DNA of 64,000 bases from RYN-428 sp035551995 (GCA_035551995.1 DASZME010000097.1:6462-70461); one strand, 5' to 3'. Counted from the stretch's first letter, positions 46,761-54,943 are shown. Made by a program: numbers and translations. The notes: a model not told the origin generated them from the sequence alone.

Positions 46761-47245
46761 GCGCATGGGAGCTCGGCTGAAAATTGGCCCTGGCGTTCGG
46801 CGTCGATGGGAGTTGGCCGTTCGTGAGATTTCGCTCGACATCCTGAAGGACCACAAGGGCGAATATTTCGAGCTGACGACCGACCCGGCGCGGACGTTCC
46901 GCGTCGATGCCCTTGACGTAAGACCGAAGGATCGGCATCTGCTTTTGATGGTGGCCGCGGAGCGCGACGCAGCGCATCCGTTCGCCGGCGAAAAGCAGAA
47001 GTTTTTGTGCGGCCACGACGAGCGGTCGTGGTTCGTGGCGGCGGTGGCAGTTCGCCCAACTGTACGGCGCGCGGTCGGCTCGAAGAGCCGGCTTCCGCGT
47101 CATGCAGCGCAACGCGACGGTCTTCGTGAAAGGACGCGTCTGGCATCCCGATCATAAGACGGTCCTGCTCAATGGCTGGTTCCGTGTCGAGATGACCACC
47201 GAAAACCAGGCCCCGGCAATGCGACATGTCGCATTCCTCGACTGA
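46729..47245 (+). pseudogene. Hypothetical gene of the tRNA cluster, apparently frameshifted
   Basis: From ATG 46729 one frame reads MNTRSLQEKFERMGARLKIG, EISLDILKDHKGEYFELTTD and FLCGHDERSWFVAAV up to about 47045. It then becomes compositionally unlike protein, while a second frame from about 47050 reads WQFAQLYGARSARRAGFRVM and VKGRVWHPDHKTVLLNGWFR and ends MRHVAFLD at 47245. The two halves look like one protein of about 170 residues split by an indel near 47040-47050. I do not recognise a named domain, though the C-terminal pattern with HPDHKT and W-x-R-V-x-M looks conserved in style. A sequencing error is an alternative to genuine decay. Confidence 0.55.
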
Positions 47246-47439
47246 TTCGGCGATCACGGGCCGCTACCCTATCGGCGTGGCGGATGGAAACATTCGCCAC
47301 GCCCTTTGCAAGATCATATCGATGAAGAGAAACGCCGTACGGGCCGGCTCTGGTCCAAGGGGCGCATCGCCTGGAGTCCCACGGTTTGCCGGCCGGGGCA
47401 ACCCTTGCATCCGTCCGATAATCCCGCTACAAGTTTCAT

Positions 47440-47940
47440 GTGAAGTTCAACTTGGTCGACAAGGTCGAGTCGCTTTCCGCCGAGCGGATTGTCACGGTGA
47501 AGTACGTGAGTTTGGCCGAGGAATATCTGGCCGATCACTTTCCGACATTTCCGGTATTGCCCGGCGTCATGATGCTCGAATCGGCGACGCAGGCGGCGGG
47601 CTGGCTATTGCATCATCGCGGCGGATTTGCAAAATCCGTCGTCGTGCTCAAAGAGGCCCGCAACGTCAAGTACGGCACGTTTGTGGCGCCGGGAAACGCG
47701 CTTCGGATGGAAATCGATTTCTTGAAAACCACCGACGGCGGCGCTATGTTCAAAGCCAACGGCAGCGTCGTGACGGCTGCCGGGGCGAGTTCGCAGGCGG
47801 TGCAGATCCGGCTGGAACTGGCGAGCTTTAATCTCGCCGACAAAAATCCGGAGCTTGCCGAGCTGGATAGCCGACTTCAGGAACACAACCGTCGGCGGTG
47901 GGAACTGCTTGCCGCACAGATGATCGTAAACAAAATCTGA
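47440..47940 (+). CDS. FabZ-like hotdog-fold dehydratase
   Basis: A 166-residue hotdog protein like 3-hydroxyacyl-ACP dehydratase FabZ: YVSLAEEYLADHFPTFPVLP, with His and the following P-x-x-P-x-x-P-G-V segment, then GVMMLESATQAAGWLL holding the catalytic Glu. The expected start is GTG 47440 (an ATG two bases before runs into TGA). The C-terminal extension (ELDSRLQEHNRRRWELLAAQ) is longer than in standard FabZ. First gene of a five-gene type II fatty-acid/polyketide-like cluster, 45 nt before the ACP gene. Confidence 0.85.
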   Translation: MKFNLVDKVESLSAERIVTVKYVSLAEEYLADHFPTFPVLPGVMMLESATQAAGWLLHHRGGFAKSVVVLKEARNVKYGTFVAPGNALRMEIDFLKTTDGGAMFKANGSVVTAAGASSQAVQIRLELASFNLADKNPELAELDSRLQEHNRRRWELLAAQMIVNKI

Positions 47941-47985
47941 CCTCGGCTCGGATGCCGAGGCTGTCACAAGGGAATGGAAAGAGAC

Positions 47986-48372
47986 ATGGCACTTACCGAA
48001 GAAGAGATTTATACAAAGGTTCAGGCCGTATTGGTTGACGCATTGGGCGTCGACGAAGACGAGATTACTCCGGACGCCGTCATCAAGGATGATCTCGGCG
48101 CAGAGAGCATCGACTTCCTGGATATCAGCTTTCGCCTTGAAAAAGCCTTCGGCATCAAAATCGGCAAGGGCGAGATGATGCCGGAAAACCTCTCGAGCGA
48201 TCCGACCTTCGCCCAGGACGGCAAAGTCACCCCCGCCGGCGTCGCCGAGCTTAAAAAACGGATGCCTTACTCGAATTTCACGGAGTTTGAAAAAGACCCG
48301 ACCGTCGACAACATGAGCAAGCTTTTCACCGTCAATACGATCGTGCATTTTGTCGAGGGAAAGGTGAAGTGA
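47986..48372 (+). CDS. Acyl carrier protein, extended C-terminus
   Basis: A 128-residue acyl carrier protein: KVQAVLVDALGVDEDEITPD, then DDLGAESIDFLDISFRLEKA with the phosphopantetheine-bearing Ser41. Helices II and III follow, but the protein continues about 45 residues beyond a standard ACP (SSDPTFAQDGKVTPAGVAEL ... FTVNTIVHFVEGKVK), with the last helix placed after an insert. ATG 47986 (MALTEEEIY) is chosen over 47974. It lies between two hotdog dehydratase genes and probably carries intermediates for the ketosynthases downstream rather than serving housekeeping synthesis. Confidence 0.9.
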   Translation: MALTEEEIYTKVQAVLVDALGVDEDEITPDAVIKDDLGAESIDFLDISFRLEKAFGIKIGKGEMMPENLSSDPTFAQDGKVTPAGVAELKKRMPYSNFTEFEKDPTVDNMSKLFTVNTIVHFVEGKVK

Positions 48373-48389
48373 GATCCGAAGCTCGAATA

Positions 48390-48480
48390 GCTCGAACAAT
48401 TTTCAGGTTGCTGTAGCGTTTTTGCGTCTAATGGGCCCGCTGGCGTGTCTCGCGATCGAAGCTCGCGCCACCAACCCGAA
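48390..48480. repeat. Dispersed palindromic repeat, family A, divergent copy
   Basis: GAACAATTTTCAGGTTGCT matches the left part of the repeat at 16168 (GGAGCAATTTCCAGGTTGCT), and GCGATCGAAGCTCGCGCCAC followed by CAAC resembles the right part of the copy at 52617. The core hairpin is worn. Confidence 0.5.
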
Positions 48481-48630
48481 AATGGCGCTAAATCCGACAA
48501 AAGCCACGATGCGTGAATGACACGAGTGGATGTCGACGACGGATTCCGGCCGCCCTTCATTTTCGGGATCGAGCATGAACGCTTTGACTGATCCGTAACA
48601 CCGGCGTCCCGCCAGTGGCCGGCGAAAACA

Positions 48631-48655
48631 ACACAGCCAGGACAGCTGTGCTACG
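48631..48655. repeat. Dispersed palindromic repeat, family B, copy 2
   Basis: Reverse complement of the repeat at 26489-26513 with 22 of 25 identical positions; forms a hairpin ACAGCC / GGCTGT-like around a short loop. Lies 41 nt before the start of the second dehydratase. Confidence 0.65.
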
Positions 48656-48695
48656 AAGGATTGGGAAGCTCCATTCGGGTTTCAAAGGCGCTCTC

Positions 48696-49178
48696 ATGCG
48701 TTGGATCTGGATCGACAAATTCACCGAATTCACCTCCGGCCAGTCGGCGACGGCCATCAAGAACGTCACCCTCGCCGAGGAGCATCTCCACGATCTTTAC
48801 CCGGCGTTTCCGATCGTGCCGCACAGTTTAATCGTCGAAGGGATGGCCCAGACCGCCGGCATTCTCGTCGGCGAAGCCCGCAATTTTTCGGAGAAGGTCA
48901 TTCTCGCCAAAATCGGAAGGGCGACCTTTTACCGCCTTGTGCGGCCGGGCGACACCATCACCTACTCAGCTCAAATCGACCAGCTATCCGATCAAGGCGC
49001 CTCGATCACGGGAACGGTCAGCGTCGGCGCCGATGCCGTGGCCGACATTGACCTGATGTTCAGTCACATCGATCAAAACCTGGCGGGTCTGGATTTTCCC
49101 GAGCATAATTTTGTCTTTACCGAACAGTTCACGGAATTGCTCAAAACCTATCGCGTGAAGGCGACGGTCAAGTTGTAA
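48696..49178 (+). CDS. Second FabZ-like hotdog-fold protein
   Basis: A 160-residue hotdog protein: MRWIWIDKFTEFTSGQSATA, VTLAEEHLHDLYPAFPIVPH and SLIVEGMAQTAGILVGE, with the Glu of the E-x-x-A-Q-x motif retained. In standard FabZ the sequence before it reads H-F-P-x-x-P-x-x-P-G; here it is LYPAFPIVPHSL, so the catalytic His is replaced by Tyr or displaced. Dehydratase activity is thus uncertain; it may act as partner of the first hotdog protein. ATG 48696 is preferred to the long upstream frame that crosses the repeats. Six nt before the next gene. Confidence 0.82.
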   Translation: MRWIWIDKFTEFTSGQSATAIKNVTLAEEHLHDLYPAFPIVPHSLIVEGMAQTAGILVGEARNFSEKVILAKIGRATFYRLVRPGDTITYSAQIDQLSDQGASITGTVSVGADAVADIDLMFSHIDQNLAGLDFPEHNFVFTEQFTELLKTYRVKATVKL

Positions 49179-49183
49179 CGATC

Positions 49184-50482
49184 ATGACAAGACGAGTCGT
49201 CATCACCGGCATCGGCGTCATCTCCCCAATCGGGATCGGCGCGTCGACATTTTGGAATAATCTGATCGCCGGCAAGGTGGGGGTTACACGAATCGCCCGC
49301 TTCGATCCCGCCGGCTTTCCCTCGCGGATCGCCGGGGAAATTCCGCCGTTCAAGATCGGCGATTTCGTGCCCAAGAGCTACCGCAAGGCGACCAAGGTGA
49401 TGGCTCGCGACATCGAACTGGCGGTGGTCGCCGCCGACGATGCATTTAAGGATGCGGGGCTCCAGTCCAAAGCATATACCGAATCCCCCACCATCGACTC
49501 ATCGCGGTTTGGCTGCAATATCGGCGCGGGCTTGATCAGTTGCGACCTTGACGAACTGACGTCCGCCATGCATGTCGCGCGGGACGGCGCGAAGCTCAAT
49601 TTGAACGCCTGGGGAGTGAAGGGCCTGGATCAACTGACGCCGCTGTGGCTTCTCAAATATTTGCCCAACATGCTGGCTTGTCATGTGACGATCATTCACG
49701 GGCTGAAGGGGCCGAGCAATACGATTACGTGCGCCGACGCCTCGTCTCACCTGGCGATCGGGGAAGCTTTCCGCACCATCCAGCGCGGCAAGGCCGACCT
49801 GGCGATCTGCGGCGGCGCCGAGTCCAAGGTCAACCCGATGGGGTTAATGCGGCATTGCCTGTTGAATCGACTCAACGCCGAAGCCAACGATTCGCCGCAA
49901 TCGGCGGTCCGCCCGTTTGACGCCGGCGCGAAAGGCGCCGCCGTCGGCGAAGGAGGCGGGCTTTTCATCCTCGAAGAATTTGAACACGCCAAACGACGCG
50001 GGGCGAAAATCTATGCCGAACTGGTGGGCTTCGGCGCCAGCCAGGATTCGTACAGCGTGACCGATCCCGACCCGACCGGCCACAGTTACGCCGCCGCGAT
50101 CAAAAAGGCGATGGCCGAAGCCGGCGCCTCGTCGCAAGATGTCGGGTGCCTGATTCCGCACGGCATCGGCATCGCCTCCCACGACGCCGCTGAATTGGCG
50201 GGCCTGCGACTGGCGTTTGGCGAAAATCTTCATCGCATCGGGTTTGCGCCGATCAAGGGGCAGATCAGCAGTCTCGCGGCCGGCAGCGGCGTGGATGCCG
50301 CGACCGCTGTACTCGCCTTGCACCACGGAAAAATCCCCGGCGCCGTCAATCTCGACCGCCCCGCCGGCGGCGCTCGCCTAAACGTCCAACCAACTGCACG
50401 CGACGCGAATTTGAACGTCTCCGTCAGCAGCGTTTACAGTCTCGGCGGGCAAAACGCGGCGCTGGTTTTCAGGAAGATATAG
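49184..50482 (+). CDS. Ketosynthase-fold protein lacking the second catalytic histidine
   Basis: A 432-residue thiolase-fold protein of the FabF type: RRVVITGIGVISPIG start, C183 at the nucleophile position (NTITCADASSH), H326 in IPHGIGIASHDAAEL at the NAHGTGT position, K358 in IKGQISSLAAGSG. The second catalytic His normally five residues after that Lys (K-S-x-x-G-H) is Ser363 here. Classical ketosynthases need Cys-His-His, so either this protein is an unusual condensing enzyme or a chain-length-factor-like partner that keeps its Cys. It begins 5 nt after the dehydratase stop and is followed by an intact ketosynthase, a KS pair like KSalpha/KSbeta systems. Confidence 0.88.
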   Translation: MTRRVVITGIGVISPIGIGASTFWNNLIAGKVGVTRIARFDPAGFPSRIAGEIPPFKIGDFVPKSYRKATKVMARDIELAVVAADDAFKDAGLQSKAYTESPTIDSSRFGCNIGAGLISCDLDELTSAMHVARDGAKLNLNAWGVKGLDQLTPLWLLKYLPNMLACHVTIIHGLKGPSNTITCADASSHLAIGEAFRTIQRGKADLAICGGAESKVNPMGLMRHCLLNRLNAEANDSPQSAVRPFDAGAKGAAVGEGGGLFILEEFEHAKRRGAKIYAELVGFGASQDSYSVTDPDPTGHSYAAAIKKAMAEAGASSQDVGCLIPHGIGIASHDAAELAGLRLAFGENLHRIGFAPIKGQISSLAAGSGVDAATAVLALHHGKIPGAVNLDRPAGGARLNVQPTARDANLNVSVSSVYSLGGQNAALVFRKI

Positions 50483-50570
50483 TGCAGATCCTCCAATACG
50501 ATACGCCGCGACGGGAACACTCGCGGTGGTGGCTTTTGTCGCTGATGCTGTTAGAAACGGGTTTCATCTA

Positions 50571-51881
50571 ATGAACAGAGTCGTCATCACCGGTATGGGC
50601 TGGGTCACGCCAATGGGCCATTCCATCGACGGCGTCTGGAATCGCCTTCTCAACGGCGAATCCGGCATCGCCCCCACCACCCTTTTCGACGCCACCACCT
50701 TCCCCACCACTTTTTCCGCCGAGGTGAAAAGCGATTATCGGCTTGAGGATTTCGTGCCGGACCTGACACGGCATAAGAGCGTCGGCCGCAACACGCGGTT
50801 TGCGATGGGGTCGTGCGCCCAGGCGTGGAAGGCGGCCGGGCTTTCTTCGACGAGGCTTGATCTGGATCGCGTGGGAATCTATCTCGGCTCGGGAGAAGGC
50901 TCGCTCGATTTTGACGCATACAGCGGCGCCGCCCTGGCTTCGTGGGCCGACGGCGCGACCACGATCGATGCCGTGCGATGGGCGGAAGTGGCGACCGAAT
51001 TCATGAACGCCGCCCGCGAGCTCGAGCAGGAGCCCAACATGCCCCTGTCTCATCTGGCGCTTCTCACCGGCGCCCGTGGACCGGCGCTGAATTGCCTGAC
51101 CGCATGTGCCGCCAGCACGCAGGCGATCGGCGAGGCGGCGGAAATTCTTCGCCGCGGCGACGCCGACGTAATGATCGGCGGCGGCGCCCACTCCATGATC
51201 CACCCCTTCGGCGTCACCGGTTTCAACCGCCTGACCGCCCTCTGCGAAGACGCCAAGCTCCGCGCGTCGATCGGCGTCGGCGATCCCGTCCGCGCCAGCC
51301 GGCCTTTCGACGCCCAACGCGGCGGATTCGTGCTCGGCGAAGGAGCGGGCACCGTCATCCTCGAGACCCTCGACCACGCCCAATCCCGCGGCGCCAGGAT
51401 TCTGGCGGAAGTAGCCGGGTACGGCTCAACCGCCGACGCCTATCGCATCACCGACCAGGACCCCAACGGCATGGGCGCCATCATCGCCATGCGCGAAGCG
51501 CTCGCCGACGCGAGACTGACGCCCAACGATATCCACTACATCAACGCCCACGGCACCGGCACCCGCGAAAACGACGGCAACGAAACCATCGCGATCAAAT
51601 CCATCTTCGGCGAGCACGCCATGAAGGTGCCGGTGAGCAGCATCAAGAGCATGATGGGCCACCTGATCGCCGCCGCCGGCGCGGTGGAGTTGATCACCTG
51701 CGTGCTGGCGATCCGCGACAACATGCTTCCGCCGACAATGAACCTGCAAACGCCCGATCCGGAGTGCGACTTGGATTATGTGCCGAACAAGGCCAGGGCC
51801 GCGCGGGTGGACGTGGCGATGAGCAATAGCTTCGGGTTTGGGGGGCAGAACGATACGATTATTGTGAAGCGGTTTGAGTAA
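50571..51881 (+). CDS. Beta-ketoacyl-ACP synthase II-type ketosynthase
   Basis: A 436-residue condensing enzyme with complete Cys-His-His triad: C179 (LTACAASTQAIGEA), H327 (NAHGTGTREND) and H364 (IKSMMGHLIAAAG). Starts MNRVVITGMGWVTPMG and ends SFGFGGQNDTIIVKRF, as in FabF. It elongates acyl-ACP by decarboxylative condensation with malonyl-ACP. ATG 50571 is chosen over an upstream frame start at 50526. Last gene of the five-gene cluster; ketoreductase, enoyl reductase and acyltransferase genes are missing here, so the cluster must borrow these from central fatty-acid synthesis. Confidence 0.94.
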   Translation: MNRVVITGMGWVTPMGHSIDGVWNRLLNGESGIAPTTLFDATTFPTTFSAEVKSDYRLEDFVPDLTRHKSVGRNTRFAMGSCAQAWKAAGLSSTRLDLDRVGIYLGSGEGSLDFDAYSGAALASWADGATTIDAVRWAEVATEFMNAARELEQEPNMPLSHLALLTGARGPALNCLTACAASTQAIGEAAEILRRGDADVMIGGGAHSMIHPFGVTGFNRLTALCEDAKLRASIGVGDPVRASRPFDAQRGGFVLGEGAGTVILETLDHAQSRGARILAEVAGYGSTADAYRITDQDPNGMGAIIAMREALADARLTPNDIHYINAHGTGTRENDGNETIAIKSIFGEHAMKVPVSSIKSMMGHLIAAAGAVELITCVLAIRDNMLPPTMNLQTPDPECDLDYVPNKARAARVDVAMSNSFGFGGQNDTIIVKRFE

Positions 51882-52075
51882 TGTACAAGCGACTTTCGAC
51901 CGATCGGCCGAAGATCGTTGACCCATCGACCCAACCCACCGTCGTTTCTAGCTCGCCATGTGGTCTCGCTGACCGGAGATGACCGAAATCGCGGGTTTTC
52001 GGGAATTTCTGAGCAATTATTTGAAATATGATTCTCTGATCGTGTACAGCGATCGTTCTATGGATGGGCCATTGT

Positions 52076-52471
52076 TCACGGTCCAAATTCCTCAGGTCGC
52101 TTCTTTCGATCGTTCAGAACATGTTTCCAGTGCAGCGTGGCTTCTTTAAAGTTGAACAACATTGCCACCTCAAGCCGGGTAATGTTCAGGTAACTCAGCA
52201 TTTGTGCAATATAACTTTCATTGAAGCTGCTGACGACTTTCGGGTCCGCAACAACGAGTCCGTCAATAATCAAATCCGCCTGAAGCGTTCCGATAGGTTG
52301 GCCGCGGTAAAAGACGGGAAATTCCGTCTGCTGCTCAACGACATGGCCCATGTGGCGCAATTCAATAACCAGCGCACGTTCGTAAAGCTTCTCGTCGAGG
52401 CCGGGTTTGAGCGCGTTGAGGATATTCATCGCGGCGCCGATAATGTCTTGCGTCACGTTCTGGTGGAACAT
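52076..52471 (-). CDS. GxxExxY protein
   Basis: A 131-residue member of the GxxExxY family: the motif is G24-x-x-E27-x-x-Y30 (GLDEKLYERAL). Further family segments are IELRHMGHVVEQQTEFPVFY, LQADLIIDGLVVADPKVVSS and QMLSYLNITRLEVAMLFNF. The D-L-I-x-D-x-L-V-x-x-x-P-K pattern suggests a PD-(D/E)XK-type nuclease fold, with usual E-x-K altered to P-K here. Biological role unknown. Perfect 21-nt inverted repeats lie just upstream (52484-52598), an association I have seen described for genes of this kind only in general terms. Free-standing on the minus strand. Confidence 0.85.
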   Translation of the reverse strand: MFHQNVTQDIIGAAMNILNALKPGLDEKLYERALVIELRHMGHVVEQQTEFPVFYRGQPIGTLQADLIIDGLVVADPKVVSSFNESYIAQMLSYLNITRLEVAMLFNFKEATLHWKHVLNDRKKRPEEFGP

Positions 52472-52483
52472 GAACGGGAAATA

Positions 52484-52598
52484 TTAACCACGGATTTCAC
52501 GGATGAAGAATGGATTGGGGTCGATTGGTCGCGATCAGATGGGTGACGAGTCCTCCTGTTCCTTTCTTATCCGTGTTATCCGTGAAATCCGTGGTTAA
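52484..52598. repeat. Perfect 21-nt inverted repeat pair upstream of the GxxExxY gene
   Basis: Arms TTAACCACGGATTTCACGGA plus T (52484-52504) and its exact reverse complement (52578-52598) are separated by 73 nt. Inside the spacer TTATCCGTGTTATCCGTG adds further ATCCGTG units, so the element is a nest of ACGGAT repeats. Confidence 0.8.
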
Positions 52599-52616
52599 AC
52601 GCATTTCAAGCGTTTC

Positions 52617-52740
52617 CCACGTTGGCGTAGCGACCGGCGATCGCGGAACGCGTCCCCCCGCCAACAGGGGTCGCTCGAGCAGTTCACATGTTGGTGAAGC
52701 GACCTTGGAACGCGCAACACGCCCCGCAAGCGGGGCCGCT
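52617..52740. repeat. Two tandem family A palindromic repeats
   Basis: Copy at 52617-52675 (CCACGTTGGCGTAGCGACC ... CAGGGGTCGCT) is followed by a copy at 52686-52740 (CACATGTTGGTGAAGCGACC ... GCGGGGCCGCT). The second is the reverse complement of most of the repeat at 16200-16257, with the conserved GTTGGTGAAGCGACCTTG. Each contains a GC hairpin of the type GCCCCGC / GCGGGGC. Confidence 0.7.
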
Positions 52741-53086
52741 GTTTCGAAAACAACTAACAAAAACCACCTGCCGTTTTTCATCAATTTCGGGCGAGGCGCA
52801 GCCTCATGAACAACTAAACGCAGCAACGACCATGCAACTTGAAAACTACTGCAAACGAAGACACGCGGCCGACCTACTTGAGAATGCTCACTTTAAATTA
52901 ATCCATCTTCGATAAATTCTCTTGGAATGTAACTGAAATCACGTCGATAAGATTTGCAGTGCTCCTCAAAAACGGAACACAAAAGACCGCTGTTCGGAAA
53001 CGGCTTCCACTCAGAGGCCTCAGTACGAACGGCTATGTTTGTGTACGAGCGCGGTCAATCGGATTCAAACAGATTGAGCGATAAAT

Positions 53087-54916
53087 ATGATATCCGCCAT
53101 CGCCGACTCTTCCGAAGCCCGGCCCACGATACTCAGTTTGGAAAGGCAGGTTACGCTTGGGTTCGCGGCGGCGGTCGTCATGCTGTTGGTCGTCGGCGTC
53201 GTTTCCTACAACAGCATCAGTCGATTCATTGTCGATTCATTTTGGAGTCGCCATACATATGAAGTGCTCGGCGCAATCCATGCGCTGCATGAAACGACGC
53301 TGGAAGCCGAGAGTTATACGCGGGCCTATGTAATCTCGGGGAACCGTCACTATCTTGATTCCGATCGAGCGACTGTTCTGATGATTGATTCCCGGCTCTT
53401 TGCGCTTCAGTCGCTCACGTCCGATAATTCGTCACAGGCGAGGCGGATCAAGATTCTCCGGCCGCTGCTCGCGAAGAAAATAGACGTTATGCAGCGGCAA
53501 TGCCAGCTTCGCGAGAGCTCGGCGTTTGACCTCGCGGCGGCGATGGCGATTGCCGAGAGTGGTTTTGACGCGACCTACCAGATGCGCCAGGTTCTTACCG
53601 ACATGGAGGCCGAAGAAAACCGGCTTCTTGCCAGGCGGCGGCTTGAAAACGAAAACAGCGGGCGGCGCGCCATCTTGTTCATCAAGTCCAGCGCCGGCCT
53701 GACGTTGGTGCTGCTGACGATCGCGGGCGTGGTGATCCATCGGACGATCGCCGCCCGAACGCGATCGGAAGCCGCCCTGCGGGCCAGCGATACGATGTTC
53801 CGCGGGTTGATCGAGGGGGCGCCGGACGCCATGGTGATCGTCAATGAAAAAAGCGGAATCGAGTTTTTTAACGCCCAGGCGGAGGCATTATTCGGTTACA
53901 CCGTCCAGGAGCTGCGCGGGCAACCAATCGAATTGATCATCCCCCAGCGATACGAGACGAATCAGATCGATCAGACGAACGGCGGTTTCGCGTCGATGGT
54001 CGTCCCTGGAACCAGGGTAGGCCGTGAACTGGTGGGCATTCGCAAGGACGGCGCGGAGATCCCCATCGAGATTAGTCTCAGTCCAATAAAAACGCCTTTG
54101 GGATTGCGCGTGTCCAACGCGATTCGGGATGTGACTCGGCGGAAACAGGAAGAGCAGGCGTTGAAAAATCTCAACGCCGCCTTAGAGGTTCGCACCGCGC
54201 AACTTGAGGTAGCCAACAAGGAGCTCGAATCGTTCAGCTATTCCGTCTCGCACGATCTTCGAGCGCCGCTACGGAGCATCGACGGGTTCAGTCAGGCAAT
54301 ATTGGAAGACAACGCGGGCAAGTTGGATGACGAAAGCGAGGATAATCTTCGCCGCGTTCGGGCTTCCAGCCAGAAAATGGGGCATTTGATCGATGATCTG
54401 TTGAACCTCGCGCGGGTGTCGCGGGCGGACATGAATCGCGAGAGCGTGGATGTGAGCAAGATGGCCCGCGAAGTCATTGACGACTTGCGCGCGACCAACC
54501 CAGACTCCAACGCCGAAATATCGATCGCCGACGGGTTAATCGCGGAGGCTGATCCCCGTTTGCTGCGTGTGGTGTTGACGAATCTTTTGTCGAACGCATG
54601 GAAATTCACCGCGACGCGCCCCACTCCCCGCATCGAATTTGGCTGCACGAGCGAGGGCGGAGAAACACAATATTTCGTTCGCGATAACGGCGTGGGTTTC
54701 GACATGACCTACGTAGGTAAGCTTTTCGGCGCCTTCCAGCGACTGCACGCGATGGCCGAATTTCCGGGAACCGGCGTCGGGCTGGCGACGGTCCAGCGCA
54801 TCATCCATCGCCACGGCGGGCGCGTCTGGGCCGACGCGGAGCTACAGGTCGGCGCCACTTTTCGTTTTACACTACCGTCCCCCGAACAACACTTTGAACT
54901 ACTCAAGGCGGCGTGA
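53087..54916 (+). CDS. Membrane histidine kinase: CHASE3-PAS-HisKA-HATPase
   Basis: A 609-residue sensor kinase. Two transmembrane helices (about 23-45 and 202-222) enclose a CHASE3 sensor region with LHETTLEAESYTRAYVISGN; then a PAS domain (about 235-360, GLIEGAPDAMVIVNEKSGIE), a short coiled coil, a HisKA dimerisation domain with phospho-accepting H389 (YSVSHDLRAPLRSI), and an HATPase with N, D-N-G-V-G-F and G-T-G-V-G-L-A boxes. The H-box is of the phytochrome-like type (SHDLRAPLR), which often pairs with single-domain Rcp1-like regulators, and exactly such a gene follows 27 nt later. The stimulus is unknown; CHASE3 is an extracytoplasmic domain. Confidence 0.93.
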   Translation: MISAIADSSEARPTILSLERQVTLGFAAAVVMLLVVGVVSYNSISRFIVDSFWSRHTYEVLGAIHALHETTLEAESYTRAYVISGNRHYLDSDRATVLMIDSRLFALQSLTSDNSSQARRIKILRPLLAKKIDVMQRQCQLRESSAFDLAAAMAIAESGFDATYQMRQVLTDMEAEENRLLARRRLENENSGRRAILFIKSSAGLTLVLLTIAGVVIHRTIAARTRSEAALRASDTMFRGLIEGAPDAMVIVNEKSGIEFFNAQAEALFGYTVQELRGQPIELIIPQRYETNQIDQTNGGFASMVVPGTRVGRELVGIRKDGAEIPIEISLSPIKTPLGLRVSNAIRDVTRRKQEEQALKNLNAALEVRTAQLEVANKELESFSYSVSHDLRAPLRSIDGFSQAILEDNAGKLDDESEDNLRRVRASSQKMGHLIDDLLNLARVSRADMNRESVDVSKMAREVIDDLRATNPDSNAEISIADGLIAEADPRLLRVVLTNLLSNAWKFTATRPTPRIEFGCTSEGGETQYFVRDNGVGFDMTYVGKLFGAFQRLHAMAEFPGTGVGLATVQRIIHRHGGRVWADAELQVGATFRFTLPSPEQHFELLKAA

Positions 54917-54943
54917 AAGGGACAAGAGAAGGAAAACCAAGCG

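Larger units (their letters stand above)
48373..48695. other. Repeat-rich gap inside the fatty-acid-like cluster
   Basis: This 323-bp gap between the ACP and the second dehydratase holds a family A repeat (48390-48480) and a family B repeat (48631-48655) and no supported coding frame. It separates an otherwise tight cluster. Confidence 0.5.
52472..53086. other. Repeat-filled intergenic region
   Basis: No gene supported in 615 bp. Holds the inverted repeat pair upstream of the GxxExxY gene, two tandem family A repeats (52617-52740), and then about 350 bp of unmarked sequence before the histidine kinase gene. A TGCAACTTGAAAACTACTGC segment near 52830 resembles, in reverse, the left end of family A. 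Confidence 0.45.
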
